From positions 183,066-247,065 of the forward strand of contig NZ_JBIGIA010000008.1 in the NCBI RefSeq assembly GCF_043555975.1: a DNA stretch of 64,000 bases, in the 5' to 3' direction. The notes beneath the pieces are model-generated. The model did not search any database. It had not been told where the DNA came from and worked only from the letters and a program-made list of their open reading frames with translations. This document shows, piece after piece, positions 29,447-38,109 of this stretch. Made by a program: the position numbers and the translations under genes. How positions within the stretch are numbered: the first letter of the stretch is position 1; each line of letters opens with the position of its first letter. The DNA comes from Pelomonas nitida. Lineage in GTDB: Bacteria > Pseudomonadota > Gammaproteobacteria > Burkholderiales > Burkholderiaceae_C.

Positions 29447-29840
29447 GGACAAGCTCCTCGAAAGACAGCGACAGATTGCCGCGCATCTTGCCGTTGCGCG
29501 AGCCCTTATTTGCTGCAGTGCACGCAAAGGAATAGGTGGGGAAAACGCATGAATATCGAACTGAAGTCGAATGTTTGCGCTGTCTGTCCACCACAATCCT
29601 AGGCCCGGCAGTCGCCCGCTCGACACTCAACGAAAGTCTCGATGCCTCATGACCTTGGCTATTCGGCGCAGTTCACCTGCGCTGGCGATGCGCGCTGCAT
29701 GCCCGCGGGTCTGTCGCTTCGGGCCGCTGGCGGTGTTGCTTCTTCGTGCGGGCACGAGCCCGCGGCGTCGGCGCGCCTTGCCAGCGGCCCGCTTCGCCCG
29801 GGCGCGCTCCAGGCCCAAGGCCCGACAGCCTCCTAGGTCG
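29447..29840. other. Divergent intergenic region between glcB and a LysR gene
   Basis: About 390 bases. No gene is supported. It should hold both promoters, and probably the LysR binding site, near the glcB end. The LysR-proximal part holds a large palindromic structure (29721-29790) listed separately. Confidence 0.4.
29721..29790. repeat. Nested inverted repeat (70 bp) between glcB and the LysR gene
   Basis: The outer arms GGGCCGCTGGC (29721-29731) and GCCAGCGGCCC (29780-29790) are perfect inverted repeats of 11 bp. Inside, GCGGGC (29748-29753) and GCCCGC (29758-29763) form a second hairpin with an ACGA loop. The whole could fold into a branched stem in RNA or a cruciform in DNA. It resembles the structured intergenic repeats at 30.8 and 58.0 kb in style, not in sequence. 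Confidence 0.55.
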
Positions 29841-30758
29841 ATGGACAAGCTCAAGCAGATCGAGTCCTTCGCGCTCGTGGCCGCCAAGGGCAGCCTGACG
29901 GCGGCGGCGGCGGTCGAGGGCGTGGCGCCGGCCGTCATGGGGCGCCGGCTGGACGCGCTGGAGGCGCGGCTGGGCGTCAAGCTGATGCTGCGCACGACGC
30001 GGCGGCTGACGCTGACGCCCGAGGGCCAGGCGTTTTTGGAAGACTGCCAGCGCCTCATCGCCGCGCTGGCCGACGCCGAGGCGGCCGTCAGCGCCGGCGG
30101 CCTGAAGGCCAGCGGTCACCTGCGCGTGACGGCGCCGGCCGGCTTCGGCCGCCGGCACGTGGCGCCGCTGGTGCCGGGCTTTCTCGCCGAGCATGCGGAC
30201 CTGAGCCTGTCGCTGAACCTGAGCGACCGTGTCGTCGACATCGTCCACGAGGGCTTCGACTGCGCGGTGCGCGTGGGTGACCTGCCGGACTCCAGCCTCG
30301 TCAGCACGCGGCTGGCCGACAACCGCCGGCTGTGCGTGGCCACGCCCGGCTATCTGAAGCGGGCGGGCACGCCGACGCACCCCGACGAACTGGCACGCCA
30401 TGCCTGCCTGACGCTGAGTTCGGAGGCCAGCCAGGTGCGCGGCTGGGCCTTCCAGATCGACGGCGAGCTGCGGCATTTGCGGCCTGAAACCCGCACGCAG
30501 GGCCGGCTGGACTGCAGCGACGGCCAGGTGCTGCACGACTGGTGCGTGGCTGGCCTCGGCATTGCGTGGCGCAGCACCTGGGAGGTCGAGGCCGACCTTG
30601 CGGCGGGCCGGCTCGTCAGCGTGCTCGACGACTTCGCCGCGCCGCCCAACGGCATCTACGCGGTGTTCCCGCAGTCACGCCACCTGCCGCTGCGCACGCG
30701 GTTGTGGGTGGAGCACCTGCGGGCGCATTACGGGCGCGCAGACTACTGGCGCGGCTGA
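29841..30758 (+). CDS. LysR family transcriptional regulator
   Basis: A protein of 305 residues. The N-terminal winged helix is MDKLKQIESFALVAAKGSLT ... MGRRLDALEARLGVKLMLRT, slightly unusual in having VAPAVMGRRL in place of the common SQPAVSRQI. The effector domain follows from residue about 88 (GHLRVTAPAGFGRRHVAPLV) and resembles the DsdC/PecT-like group (LSDRVVDIVHEGFDCAVRVG). It is divergent from glcB and may control it, an inference from position only. Confidence 0.92.
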   Translation: MDKLKQIESFALVAAKGSLTAAAAVEGVAPAVMGRRLDALEARLGVKLMLRTTRRLTLTPEGQAFLEDCQRLIAALADAEAAVSAGGLKASGHLRVTAPAGFGRRHVAPLVPGFLAEHADLSLSLNLSDRVVDIVHEGFDCAVRVGDLPDSSLVSTRLADNRRLCVATPGYLKRAGTPTHPDELARHACLTLSSEASQVRGWAFQIDGELRHLRPETRTQGRLDCSDGQVLHDWCVAGLGIAWRSTWEVEADLAAGRLVSVLDDFAAPPNGIYAVFPQSRHLPLRTRLWVEHLRAHYGRADYWRG

Positions 30759-30770
30759 CGGACGTATTGC

Positions 30771-30860
30771 GCGGGCCGAGCGCCGGGCCGCTCCCAAGCC
30801 GGCCCGCGTTGGGCGATGCGCGGGCGGCTCAATGCCGCACGCATCGCCGTCCCCTCGGGG
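30771..30860 (-). repeat. Dispersed structured intergenic repeat, copy 1
   Basis: Read on the minus strand it starts CCCCGAGGGGACGGCGATGC and ends GGCCCGGCGCTCGGCCCGC. The 90 bases align over their whole length with 58030-58118: both arms are nearly identical, and a central hairpin differs in sequence but stays foldable (here GCGGC/GCCGC). It sits between the stop of the LysR gene and the stop of the convergent acyl-CoA synthetase gene, where it may also act as a transcription barrier. Confidence 0.75.
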
Positions 30861-30989
30861 GGCTGAGTCTGGACACGGGCCGTCCAGCGGACGGACTGTG
30901 CCTGCCGAAGCGTTGCGGCGCGAGCCGCAGGGTGGTCCCAGACCAGGATTGCCCGCGTACAGCGGCGCAAGACTGGGCGAGGGGCTCGT

Positions 30990-32684
30990 TCAATCCCCGA
31001 ACTGCACCTTCGCCCGCTGCTTCACCCAGCCCTCGAACTTCGCGCCGTAGGCCTCTTCCACGCGGTTGCGCTTGACCTTGAAGGTGGGCGTGATGAAGCC
31101 GTTGTCGACCGTCCAGGGCGTCTTGATGAGCACCAGCGTGTCGAGCTGCTCGTGCGGGTCCAGCCGCACGTTGACGTCGGCCAGGTGCTGGGCCAACTCG
31201 GCCTTCAGGCCCTCGGCATCGGTGGCCGCGCGTTGCAGGCCCAGTGGTGACAGCATCGCGATGCCCAGCGGCTGGCCCAGGTTGGCGCCGGCCACGCAGC
31301 AGGCCTCGATGGCGGGGTTCATGCCCAGCTTGTCTTCGATGGGCGCGGGCGCCACGTACTTGCCCTTGCTGGTCTTGAACAAGTCCTTCACGCGGCCGGT
31401 GATGCGGGCGCAGCCGTCGTCCGCGATGCTGGCCTTGTCGCCCGTGCGCAGCCAGCCGTCGGCGGTCAGCGCATCGGCGGTCATCTGCGGCTCCTTGTAA
31501 TAGCCCAGCATCAGCGCCGGGCTGCGCATCTGCAACTCGCCGGTCTGCGTGTCGATGCGAACCTGCACGCCCGGGTAGGCGGGCCCGACCGTGCCGAACT
31601 GGCGCTTGCCGGCCTCGGTGATGTGGGACAGCGCCAGGTTCTCCGTCATGCCGTAGCCCTCGTTGATGCGCAGGCCCAGCGCCTCGTACCACTCGAGCAG
31701 GGCCAGCGGCATCGGCGCGGCACCGCCGGCGGCGAATCTGCATTGGTCCAGCCCCAGCGCCTTGAGCACCTTGCGGCGCACCAGGCCGCCGATGAGCGGC
31801 AGGCGCAGCAGCAAGGCCAGCTTGGGCTGCGGCAGCTTGGCCTGCACGCCCTGCTGGAACTTGACCCACAGCCGCGGCACCGAGAAGAACACCGTGGGCC
31901 GGGCGCGCTGCAGGTCGGCGGCGAAGGTGTCCAGCGATTCGGCGAAGTAGATCTTCAAGCCGGTGGTCAGCCAGCCGTGCTCGACCAGCGTGCGCTCGAC
32001 GACGTGGGCCAGCGGCAGGTAGGACAGCATGCGGTCCTGGGCCGTCAGCGGGATGCGCGCCAGCCCGCTCTGCAGGGCCCAGGCGAAGGCGCCGAAGCTG
32101 TGCATGACGCCCTTGGGGTTGCCGGTCGTGCCCGAGGTGTAGATCAGCGTGCACAGCTCGTCGGCCCCGCGCGACACCGCGCCGGCCAGCGGCGCCGTGC
32201 GGGCGCAGATGGCGTCCCAGCTTTCGTAGGCGGCCTTGGCGTCGTCGGGCGACAGCGCGTAGCTCGCGCCGGCCAGGCCGGCCGGCACGCCGGGCTTCAT
32301 CAGCGGCCAGTCGTCCAGCTTGCCGACGAAGACGAAGCGTGTCTCGCTGTGCGCGAGGATCTGCGACACGGTCTCGGCGGCCAGCGTCGGGTACAGCGGC
32401 ACGCTGACGTAGCCCGCCATCCAGATGGCCAGGTCGCTCATCAGCCACCAGGCGCAGTTCTTGGACAGGATGGCCACCTTGGCGTCGGCGGGCCAGCCCT
32501 CGGCCTGGCCCTTGGCCTTCAGGAACGCGGCCATGCGGCGCACCTGGTCGCCGATCTGGCCCCAGGTGAAGTCGCGCACCTCGGTGCCGCCCATCGGCTG
32601 GGTGAGTGTCACCGTGTCGGCCGCCGTGCGCTCCCAGTGATAAAGGCGTTGCAGCGCGAGCTGGTCGGTGGCAATGGTGGCCAT
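30990..32684 (-). CDS. AMP-dependent long-chain acyl-CoA synthetase (FadD-like)
   Basis: A protein of 564 residues of the ANL superfamily. It activates a carboxylic acid, probably a fatty acid, with ATP and CoA. The P-loop-like motif LIYTSGTTGNPKGVMHS, the LPLAHVVERT segment, NEGYGMTENLA (A5), the adenylate-binding DGWLRTGDKASI (A7) and GRVKDLFKTSKGKYVAPAPI (A8) are all present. The late sequence KVKRNRVEEAY has the catalytic Lys region. It is monocistronic, with a short palindrome about 110 bases upstream of its start. Confidence 0.92.
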   Translation of the reverse strand: MATIATDQLALQRLYHWERTAADTVTLTQPMGGTEVRDFTWGQIGDQVRRMAAFLKAKGQAEGWPADAKVAILSKNCAWWLMSDLAIWMAGYVSVPLYPTLAAETVSQILAHSETRFVFVGKLDDWPLMKPGVPAGLAGASYALSPDDAKAAYESWDAICARTAPLAGAVSRGADELCTLIYTSGTTGNPKGVMHSFGAFAWALQSGLARIPLTAQDRMLSYLPLAHVVERTLVEHGWLTTGLKIYFAESLDTFAADLQRARPTVFFSVPRLWVKFQQGVQAKLPQPKLALLLRLPLIGGLVRRKVLKALGLDQCRFAAGGAAPMPLALLEWYEALGLRINEGYGMTENLALSHITEAGKRQFGTVGPAYPGVQVRIDTQTGELQMRSPALMLGYYKEPQMTADALTADGWLRTGDKASIADDGCARITGRVKDLFKTSKGKYVAPAPIEDKLGMNPAIEACCVAGANLGQPLGIAMLSPLGLQRAATDAEGLKAELAQHLADVNVRLDPHEQLDTLVLIKTPWTVDNGFITPTFKVKRNRVEEAYGAKFEGWVKQRAKVQFGD

Positions 32685-32790
32685 GCAGGTCTCCGGATAC
32701 TTTTCGGTTTGGGAACCCGCGAACTTACCGCGTGATGGGCCCTCGTCCGGGCGAGGCGGCGCATTTGGCGTGACGCGGTGCCGGGTTTCT

Positions 32791-32808
32791 CTAGAGTGGC
32801 GACTCTAG
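32791..32808. promoter_or_regulatory. Inverted repeat CTAGAGT/ACTCTAG upstream of the acyl-CoA synthetase
   Basis: CTAGAGT (32791-32797), GGCG, ACTCTAG (32802-32808): a perfect seven-base-arm inverted repeat. It lies ten bases beyond the sigma-factor stop codon and about 110 bases ahead of the acyl-CoA synthetase start. It may be an operator, a promoter-overlapping site (TAGAGT is -10-like on the minus strand) or a weak 3' end hairpin. Confidence 0.4.
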
Positions 32809-32818
32809 GCTGACTGCC

Positions 32819-33412
32819 TCAGTACACCGTCGTCGGCGGGTCGCCGAGCAGTTCCTGCAGCAGGGCGCGGGCCTTCAGCAGGTCGCGGTTGATGCTGCGT
32901 GTGGACACGTTGCGCATCAGTGCGACCTCCGCGAGCGTCAGGCCGGCAAAGCCCACCATCTCGATGAGTTCGTACAGCCGCGCGTCCAGCTCGCTCATGC
33001 GCGCGAGCGCCTGGTCCAGGCCGATGAGGTCCACGGCCTGGCTTTGCACGGCGGCCACGCCGGCAGCGGCGGACAGCGTCACCATGACGGCATCGCCGCC
33101 GCGCTTGTCACGGCCCTCGGCGCGCAGGTGATCGATGACGACCGAGCGCAGCACGCGCCCGACGTAGGCGAAGAACTGGCCGCGCGTCTCGCCCTGCAGG
33201 CCCTGCCGGTCGGCCATGCGCAGGAAGCCCTCGTGCACCAGGGCCGTCGTGTCCAGGCCGGCGACGCGGCTGCCGGGGCCGCTTTGGGCGAGGCGGATGC
33301 GGGCGACGCGCTTGATCTCGGGGTAGAGCACCGCGTAGAGCTGCTGCAGCGACGCGGCGTCGCCGCGTGCGGTGCCGGCGAGCAGCTCGGTGATCGGGGG
33401 CTGCGTCACCAT
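32819..33412 (-). CDS. ECF-type RNA polymerase sigma factor
   Basis: A protein of 197 residues starting MVTQPPITELLAGTARGDAA. It matches the Sigma70_ECF (Pfam PF07638) group: region 2 has LYAVLYPEIKRVARIRLAQS ... TTALVHEGFLRMADR ... FFAYVGRVLRSVVIDHLRAE, and region 4 has YELIEMVGFAGLTLAEVA ... STRSINRDLLKARALLQELL. No anti-sigma factor or Ser/Thr kinase gene, which often accompany this group, lies next to it. It lies 81 bases downstream of trpS on the same strand and may be read from that transcript. Confidence 0.88.
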   Translation of the reverse strand: MVTQPPITELLAGTARGDAASLQQLYAVLYPEIKRVARIRLAQSGPGSRVAGLDTTALVHEGFLRMADRQGLQGETRGQFFAYVGRVLRSVVIDHLRAEGRDKRGGDAVMVTLSAAAGVAAVQSQAVDLIGLDQALARMSELDARLYELIEMVGFAGLTLAEVALMRNVSTRSINRDLLKARALLQELLGDPPTTVY

Positions 33413-33493
33413 GGTGGCGCCGTGCCCGGGGCGGCGTGCCGACCCATCGCGCCGGGGCGCTGCATGCAAAGCCTGCGCCCGGGCGTCATGGGG

Positions 33494-34777
33494 TCAGTCG
33501 TCCTGGAAGGCGGCCAGCGCGGCCGCGATGTCGGCGTCGGCCGCCTCGCGCGTCACCGGCGCGTCGGCCACCAGGCCCTCGCGCTTGAGCCGCGCCACCC
33601 ACTGGCCAGCGTCGCGGCCCTGCTCGAAGGCGGCGCTTTGCAGCAGCAGCGCGCCGTCGGCCGACAGCAGCTTGAAGTAGAACTTGCCGTCCGCCTCGCG
33701 GTACTGCTTGAACACCGGCAGCGCGACCTTCTCGGCCTTGGCGACGGCGGTGGCGGCGGTCTGCGTGTAGGGGCGCAGACCCACGGCCTCGCGCAGCGTC
33801 TTGAGGAAAGGCACGGCGATGGCCCGGGCCCGCGCGGCGCCAGCCTGCAGGATGGCCTCGAGCTTCTCCGGGTGCGCCATCAGTTCGTCGTAGACCGCGC
33901 GCATCGGGCCGATCTGGCCTTCGATCAGCGCGACCAGCTGCTGCTTGGCCTCGCCCCAGCCCAGGCCTTCGCGCAAAGCAGTGCGGAAGGCTGCACGCTG
34001 CTCGGGCGTGGCGAAGGCGTCGTACAGCGTGACGAGTGTCTGGCCCTCGGGGTCTTTCGGTTCGCCGGGCAGCTTGCTGTCGGTGACGATGCGCGCGACC
34101 GCCTCCTTCAGCGCCTTGGCGCCGCCTTCGAAGAGCGGGATGACGTTGTCATAGCTCTTGCTCATCTTGCGGCCGTCCAGGCCGGGCAGCAGCTCCATCT
34201 CGGCGTCCACCACGGCCTCGGGCAGCACGAAGAACTCGCGGCCCTGGCCGAACAGGTGGTTGAAGCGCTGGGCGATGTCTCGCGTCATCTCGATGTGCTG
34301 CACCTGGTCCTTGCCCACCGGCACCTTGTGGGCGTTGAACATCAGGATGTCGGCCGCCATCAGCACCGGGTAGCTGAACAGGCCCATCGTGACGTTGGCA
34401 TCGGGCTCCTCGCCGGCGGCCGTCGCCGCGTCCACCGCGGCCTTGTAGGCGTGGGCGCGGTTCATCTGGCCCTTGGCCGTCACGCAGGTCAGCAGCCAGC
34501 TCAGCTCGGGGATCTCGGGGATGTCGCTCTGGCGGTAGAGCGTGACGCGGGAGGTGTCCAGCCCGGCGGCCACCCAGGTGGCGGCGATGGCGCGGCTGGA
34601 GCGGGCGAGGCGGTCCGGCTCGTCGCACTTGATCAGCGCGTGGAAGTCGGCCATGAAGAAGAAGCTCTCCACGCCGGGGGCGCGGCTGGCGGCCACCGCC
34701 GGGCGGATGGCGCCGACGTAATTGCCGAGATGCAGGGTGCCGGTCGTGGTGATGCCGGTCAGGACGCGGTGGGACAT
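33494..34777 (-). CDS. trpS: Tryptophan-tRNA ligase
   Basis: A protein of 427 residues. The class I signatures are the HIGH-equivalent GTLHLGNYVGAIRP and the KMSKS loop LDGRKMSKSYDN. E. coli TrpS has 334 residues; here an extra C-terminal domain (residues about 350-427, KFYFKLLSADGALLLQSAAF) resembles the DUF1508/YegP fold, a known arrangement in betaproteobacteria. The gene is essential for charging tRNA-Trp. No leader peptide or T-box was seen upstream. Confidence 0.97.
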   Translation of the reverse strand: MSHRVLTGITTTGTLHLGNYVGAIRPAVAASRAPGVESFFFMADFHALIKCDEPDRLARSSRAIAATWVAAGLDTSRVTLYRQSDIPEIPELSWLLTCVTAKGQMNRAHAYKAAVDAATAAGEEPDANVTMGLFSYPVLMAADILMFNAHKVPVGKDQVQHIEMTRDIAQRFNHLFGQGREFFVLPEAVVDAEMELLPGLDGRKMSKSYDNVIPLFEGGAKALKEAVARIVTDSKLPGEPKDPEGQTLVTLYDAFATPEQRAAFRTALREGLGWGEAKQQLVALIEGQIGPMRAVYDELMAHPEKLEAILQAGAARARAIAVPFLKTLREAVGLRPYTQTAATAVAKAEKVALPVFKQYREADGKFYFKLLSADGALLLQSAAFEQGRDAGQWVARLKREGLVADAPVTREAADADIAAALAAFQDD

Positions 34778-34811
34778 GGGCTGCCGTGAAAGTTCAGCCC
34801 GGATTGTGGCC

Positions 34812-35834
34812 TCAGCTTCGCCTTTTGGCCGGCGGCCCCGCCACGGAGGCGCGCCAGGTGACGGAGATGTCGAACCGGCGCGACACGGGCAGCGCCATGC
34901 CGTAGCAGCGGTTCAGCAGCCAGTGCACGCCGGCCTGCGTGACCGCGTGGCTGGGAATGTGCACCGACGTGAGCCGGGGTGCGGCGAAGGCGGCGCTCGG
35001 CGTGTCGTCGTAACCCAGCACCGACGCGTCGTGCGGCACCGCCACGCCGCGCTCCTGGAAGTGCGCGAGCAGGCCGATGGCCATTTCGTCGTTGGCGCAG
35101 AAGACGGCCGTGGGGCGCTTCTTCAGCGCGAGCAGCGCCTGGGCCGCGTCCCAGCCGGCCTGGTTGGAGAAGTCGCCTGGCACCGTGACCACGTTGCCGG
35201 CGCTCACGCCGTGCGCCGCCAGCTCGGCCATGAAGCCGGCCAGGCGGGCGACGTTGTCGGGTGACGTGGCGGGGCCGGCCACCACGGCGATGTGCTGGTG
35301 CCGGTGCTGCAGCAGCGCCCGTGCGGCATGGGCGCCGCCCTGCGTGTGGTCGGCCGTGAAGCATTGGGCCTTGAAGCGGTCGAAGTGCCGGTTCAGCACG
35401 ACCACCTGGCGTGCGGCGGGGCCCAGCGCGCGGAGGTCGGCGTCCTGCAGCGCGTTGGACATCACGACGAGGCCGTCGCAGTCGCGGTCGAGCAGGAAGC
35501 GCATGCCCTCGTTGGCCTCGGCGCGCTCGTCGCCCAGGCCTTCGCCGAAGGCCACCACCATGTGCAGGCCGTGGCCGCGCAGCGTGAGGTCGATGGCGCT
35601 CAGGATGGGGGTGTAGTAGGTGCCGCGCAGAAAGGGGATGTAGACGCCGATCAGACGGGACCTGCCGTTGCCCAGCGTGCGCGCGGCGTGCGAGGGGCGG
35701 AACTTCAGTTGCGCAATGACCTCGCGCACGCGCTCGGCCGTGGCCGGTGCGACCGCGCCATGGCCGCTGATGACGCGCGACGCCGTGCCCACGCCCACGC
35801 CGGCCAGCCGCGCCACATCCTTGATCGTTGCCAT
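34812..35834 (-). CDS. LacI family transcriptional regulator of the beta-glucosidase cluster
   Basis: A protein of 340 residues. The helix-turn-helix and hinge region is MATIKDVARLAGVGVGTASRVISGHG ... LKFRPSHAARTL, classic LacI. The periplasmic-binding-protein-like domain has GVYIPFLRGTYYTPILSAID and PTAVFCANDEMAIGLL, the typical sugar-binding and dimer signatures. It is on the same strand as the GH3 gene, 61 bases downstream of it, and probably controls GH3 and GH1 through the operator at 37951-37964. The likely effector is a beta-glucoside such as cellobiose, an inference from the neighbours. Confidence 0.92.
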   Translation of the reverse strand: MATIKDVARLAGVGVGTASRVISGHGAVAPATAERVREVIAQLKFRPSHAARTLGNGRSRLIGVYIPFLRGTYYTPILSAIDLTLRGHGLHMVVAFGEGLGDERAEANEGMRFLLDRDCDGLVVMSNALQDADLRALGPAARQVVVLNRHFDRFKAQCFTADHTQGGAHAARALLQHRHQHIAVVAGPATSPDNVARLAGFMAELAAHGVSAGNVVTVPGDFSNQAGWDAAQALLALKKRPTAVFCANDEMAIGLLAHFQERGVAVPHDASVLGYDDTPSAAFAAPRLTSVHIPSHAVTQAGVHWLLNRCYGMALPVSRRFDISVTWRASVAGPPAKRRS

Positions 35835-35895
35835 TCGCTTCCCGTGTACTTCAGTGGACCCGCGCCGCGCGGCGTGCGGGCCGGCGCGCATTCGA

Positions 35896-37836
35896 TCACA
35901 GGGGGCAGACGGGCTGCGGATCGGCGGGCTCGGGCAGGCGCGCCGTGCTGCCGGTGGTCTCCCTGCCGCTCAGCCCGCCGCCCACGGGCCACCAGGGGCG
36001 GGCTTCCCGCGTGCTGAACTGGCAGGGCCCCGCCGGCCACGGGAAGGGCAGGCGGCCCGTGAAGCCGGGCCAGGGCTTGCTGCCGTCCGGGGCGATCAGC
36101 AGGTCGGTGAGGCCCGCGCCTTCGCTGCCGGGCAGCCAGGCGGCGACGAAGGCGTCGCTGCGGTTGGCCAGGTCGTTCACGTACAGCGGCCGGCCCGAGT
36201 ACAGCACCGTGACGACCGGCGCACCACGGCCGGCGACGCGCTGCAGCACGGCCAGGTCTTGCGGGTAGCGCCGGCTGTGGCGCAGGTTGTCGGTGACGCG
36301 GATGTCGCCCTCGCCCTCGGCGTACGGCGCCTCGCCGATGACGGCGATGACGGCGTCGAAGCGGGCCGGGTCCTGCGTCGCGCCGTCCTCGTCGAACGTG
36401 ACCTGCGCGTCGCCCAGCCGCTGGCGCAAGGCGGCCAGCAGCGTGGTGCCCTGCGGGAAGTCGGCATTGGTGGCGTCGCGCGCCTGCCAGCTGACGCTCC
36501 AGCCGCCGGCCTGCCGGGCCATGCTGTCGGCCGCAGCCCCCACCACCAGCACGCGGGCGCTGCGCTTGAGCGGCAGCAGGCCGGGCCGGTGCTTCAGCAG
36601 CACGAGCGACTCTCGCACCGCCCGACGGGCCAGTTCGGGCGACTGCAGCGCCTCCACCGTGGCGGGCACGGCGGATTGCATGCCCAGGCTGAACTTCACG
36701 CGCAGGATGCGTCGCACCGCGTCGTCCAGCCGGGCCATCGGGATGCGGCCCTGCTCGACGGCGCGCACGGTGTTCTCGTGGAAGGCCTTCCACTGGAACG
36801 GCACCATGACGATGTCGATGCCGGCATTGATGGCGGCCGGGCAGTCCTCGTTGCGGCAGCCGGGCAGCTGCCCCACGCCGTCCCAGTCGCTGACGACGAG
36901 GCCGTCGAACGCCAGGCGCTGCTTCAGCAGGCCGGTCAGCAGCGTGGTGTTGCCATGCATCTTGCCGTGGGCGGTGTAGTCGGCGCTGTCGGTCCAGCTG
37001 CTGAACGACGCCATGACCGTCAGCACGCCGGCATCCAGCGCGCCGAGGTAGCCCGCGCCGTGGACCTGGGCGAGTTCCAGCGGCGTGGCGTGCGCAACCC
37101 CCTGGTCGATGCCGCGTCGCGTGCCGCCGTCGGCCAGGTAGTGCTTGGCGGTGGCGAGCACGCCGAGGCCTTGCTTCATGCCCTCCTGCAGGCCCCGCAC
37201 CGAGGCTTCGCCCAGGCGGCGCACGAGCGCGGGGTCGCTGCTGAAGCTCTCGTAGGTGCGGCCCCAGCGCACGTCCTGCACGACGGCCAGCGTCGGCGCG
37301 AAGGTCCAGTGCAGGCCCGAGGCGCGCACCGCGCGGGCGGTGGCGCGGCCGATGTCGCGCACGAGCTCGGCGTCGCGCGTGGCACCCAGGCCGATGTTGT
37401 GCGGGAACAGCGTGGCGCCGCGCACGTTGTTGTGGCCGTGGACGGCGTCGGTGCCCCAGATCAGCGGGATGCCGGGTGTCGCGGCCTGCGCGGCAGCCTG
37501 GAACTCCTCGGCCAGCGCCTTCCACTGCGCGGGCGACGCGCTGCGGTCGTTGCCCGGCCAGCCGCCGCCACCGTTGAGCACGGTGCCGATGGCGTACTCG
37601 CGCACCTGGGCCGGCGTGATGGCGCGGATCTCGGGCTGCACGATCTGGCCCACCTTCTGCCGCACGCTCAGGCCTTGCAGCGCCGCCTCCACGCGTGCCT
37701 CCAGTGCCGCGTCGCGCTGCGGCGACCGCACGGGCCAGGGCTTCAGGACCGCATCGGTCGCGCCGTCGGCGGCGTGCGGCGTGGTGTGCAGCGCCAACAG
37801 CAAGGCGATGGCGAGGAACCGGGGGTGTTGTCTCAT
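35896..37836 (-). CDS. Exported GH3 family beta-glucosidase
   Basis: A protein of 646 residues. A signal peptide (MRQHPRFLAIALLLALHTTP, cleavage near residue 22) sends it to the periplasm. The N-terminal barrel has GIPLIWGTDAVHGHNNVRGA and the nucleophile in GLVVSDWDGVG. The C-terminal alpha/beta sandwich has ESLVLLKHRPGLLPL and VIGEAPYAEGEGD. It lacks a fibronectin-like C-terminal domain, so it is of the shorter ExoP/Cel3-like kind that trims glucose from beta-glucans. AGAGG before the ATG supports the start. It is divergent from the GH1 gene. Confidence 0.92.
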   Translation of the reverse strand: MRQHPRFLAIALLLALHTTPHAADGATDAVLKPWPVRSPQRDAALEARVEAALQGLSVRQKVGQIVQPEIRAITPAQVREYAIGTVLNGGGGWPGNDRSASPAQWKALAEEFQAAAQAATPGIPLIWGTDAVHGHNNVRGATLFPHNIGLGATRDAELVRDIGRATARAVRASGLHWTFAPTLAVVQDVRWGRTYESFSSDPALVRRLGEASVRGLQEGMKQGLGVLATAKHYLADGGTRRGIDQGVAHATPLELAQVHGAGYLGALDAGVLTVMASFSSWTDSADYTAHGKMHGNTTLLTGLLKQRLAFDGLVVSDWDGVGQLPGCRNEDCPAAINAGIDIVMVPFQWKAFHENTVRAVEQGRIPMARLDDAVRRILRVKFSLGMQSAVPATVEALQSPELARRAVRESLVLLKHRPGLLPLKRSARVLVVGAAADSMARQAGGWSVSWQARDATNADFPQGTTLLAALRQRLGDAQVTFDEDGATQDPARFDAVIAVIGEAPYAEGEGDIRVTDNLRHSRRYPQDLAVLQRVAGRGAPVVTVLYSGRPLYVNDLANRSDAFVAAWLPGSEGAGLTDLLIAPDGSKPWPGFTGRLPFPWPAGPCQFSTREARPWWPVGGGLSGRETTGSTARLPEPADPQPVCPL

Positions 37837-37950
37837 CGTTGTGGCCTCTTTTGGGGTGCGCGACGGTAGTGGCCGGCGCAAAAGCGCGTCAATCCCCGGG
37901 CCGCGATCCATTGACAAGCCTCGGGCGGTGCCGGTAGATTTTCAGCGGAG

Positions 37951-37964
37951 TGGAACCGATTCCA
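37951..37964. promoter_or_regulatory. LacI-type operator between the divergent beta-glucosidase genes
   Basis: TGGAACCGATTCCA is a near-perfect inverted repeat (12 of 14 positions symmetric) with the central CG typical of LacI-family sites such as TGGNANCGNTNCCA. It lies 114 bases from the GH3 start and 145 bases from the GH1 start, on the only stretch that could control both genes. Confidence 0.65.
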
Positions 37965-38109
37965 TTTGAGCCGATGCGAGGCCGGCGAACAAGACGGTCG
38001 AGCAGACTGGTCTCAGCGCCGCCTGTTCCGCAAACGCGTCGGCGCCGGCATGCCCGTCGCCGATCTCCCGAACCCGCGCGGCCGCGTGCCGGCAACCCCG
38101 AGCCCGCCC

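Noticed and set aside
35668..37869. Open frame of over 700 codons opposite the LacI/GH3 genes
   Set aside because: It crosses the boundary of two real genes and shows no domain pattern.
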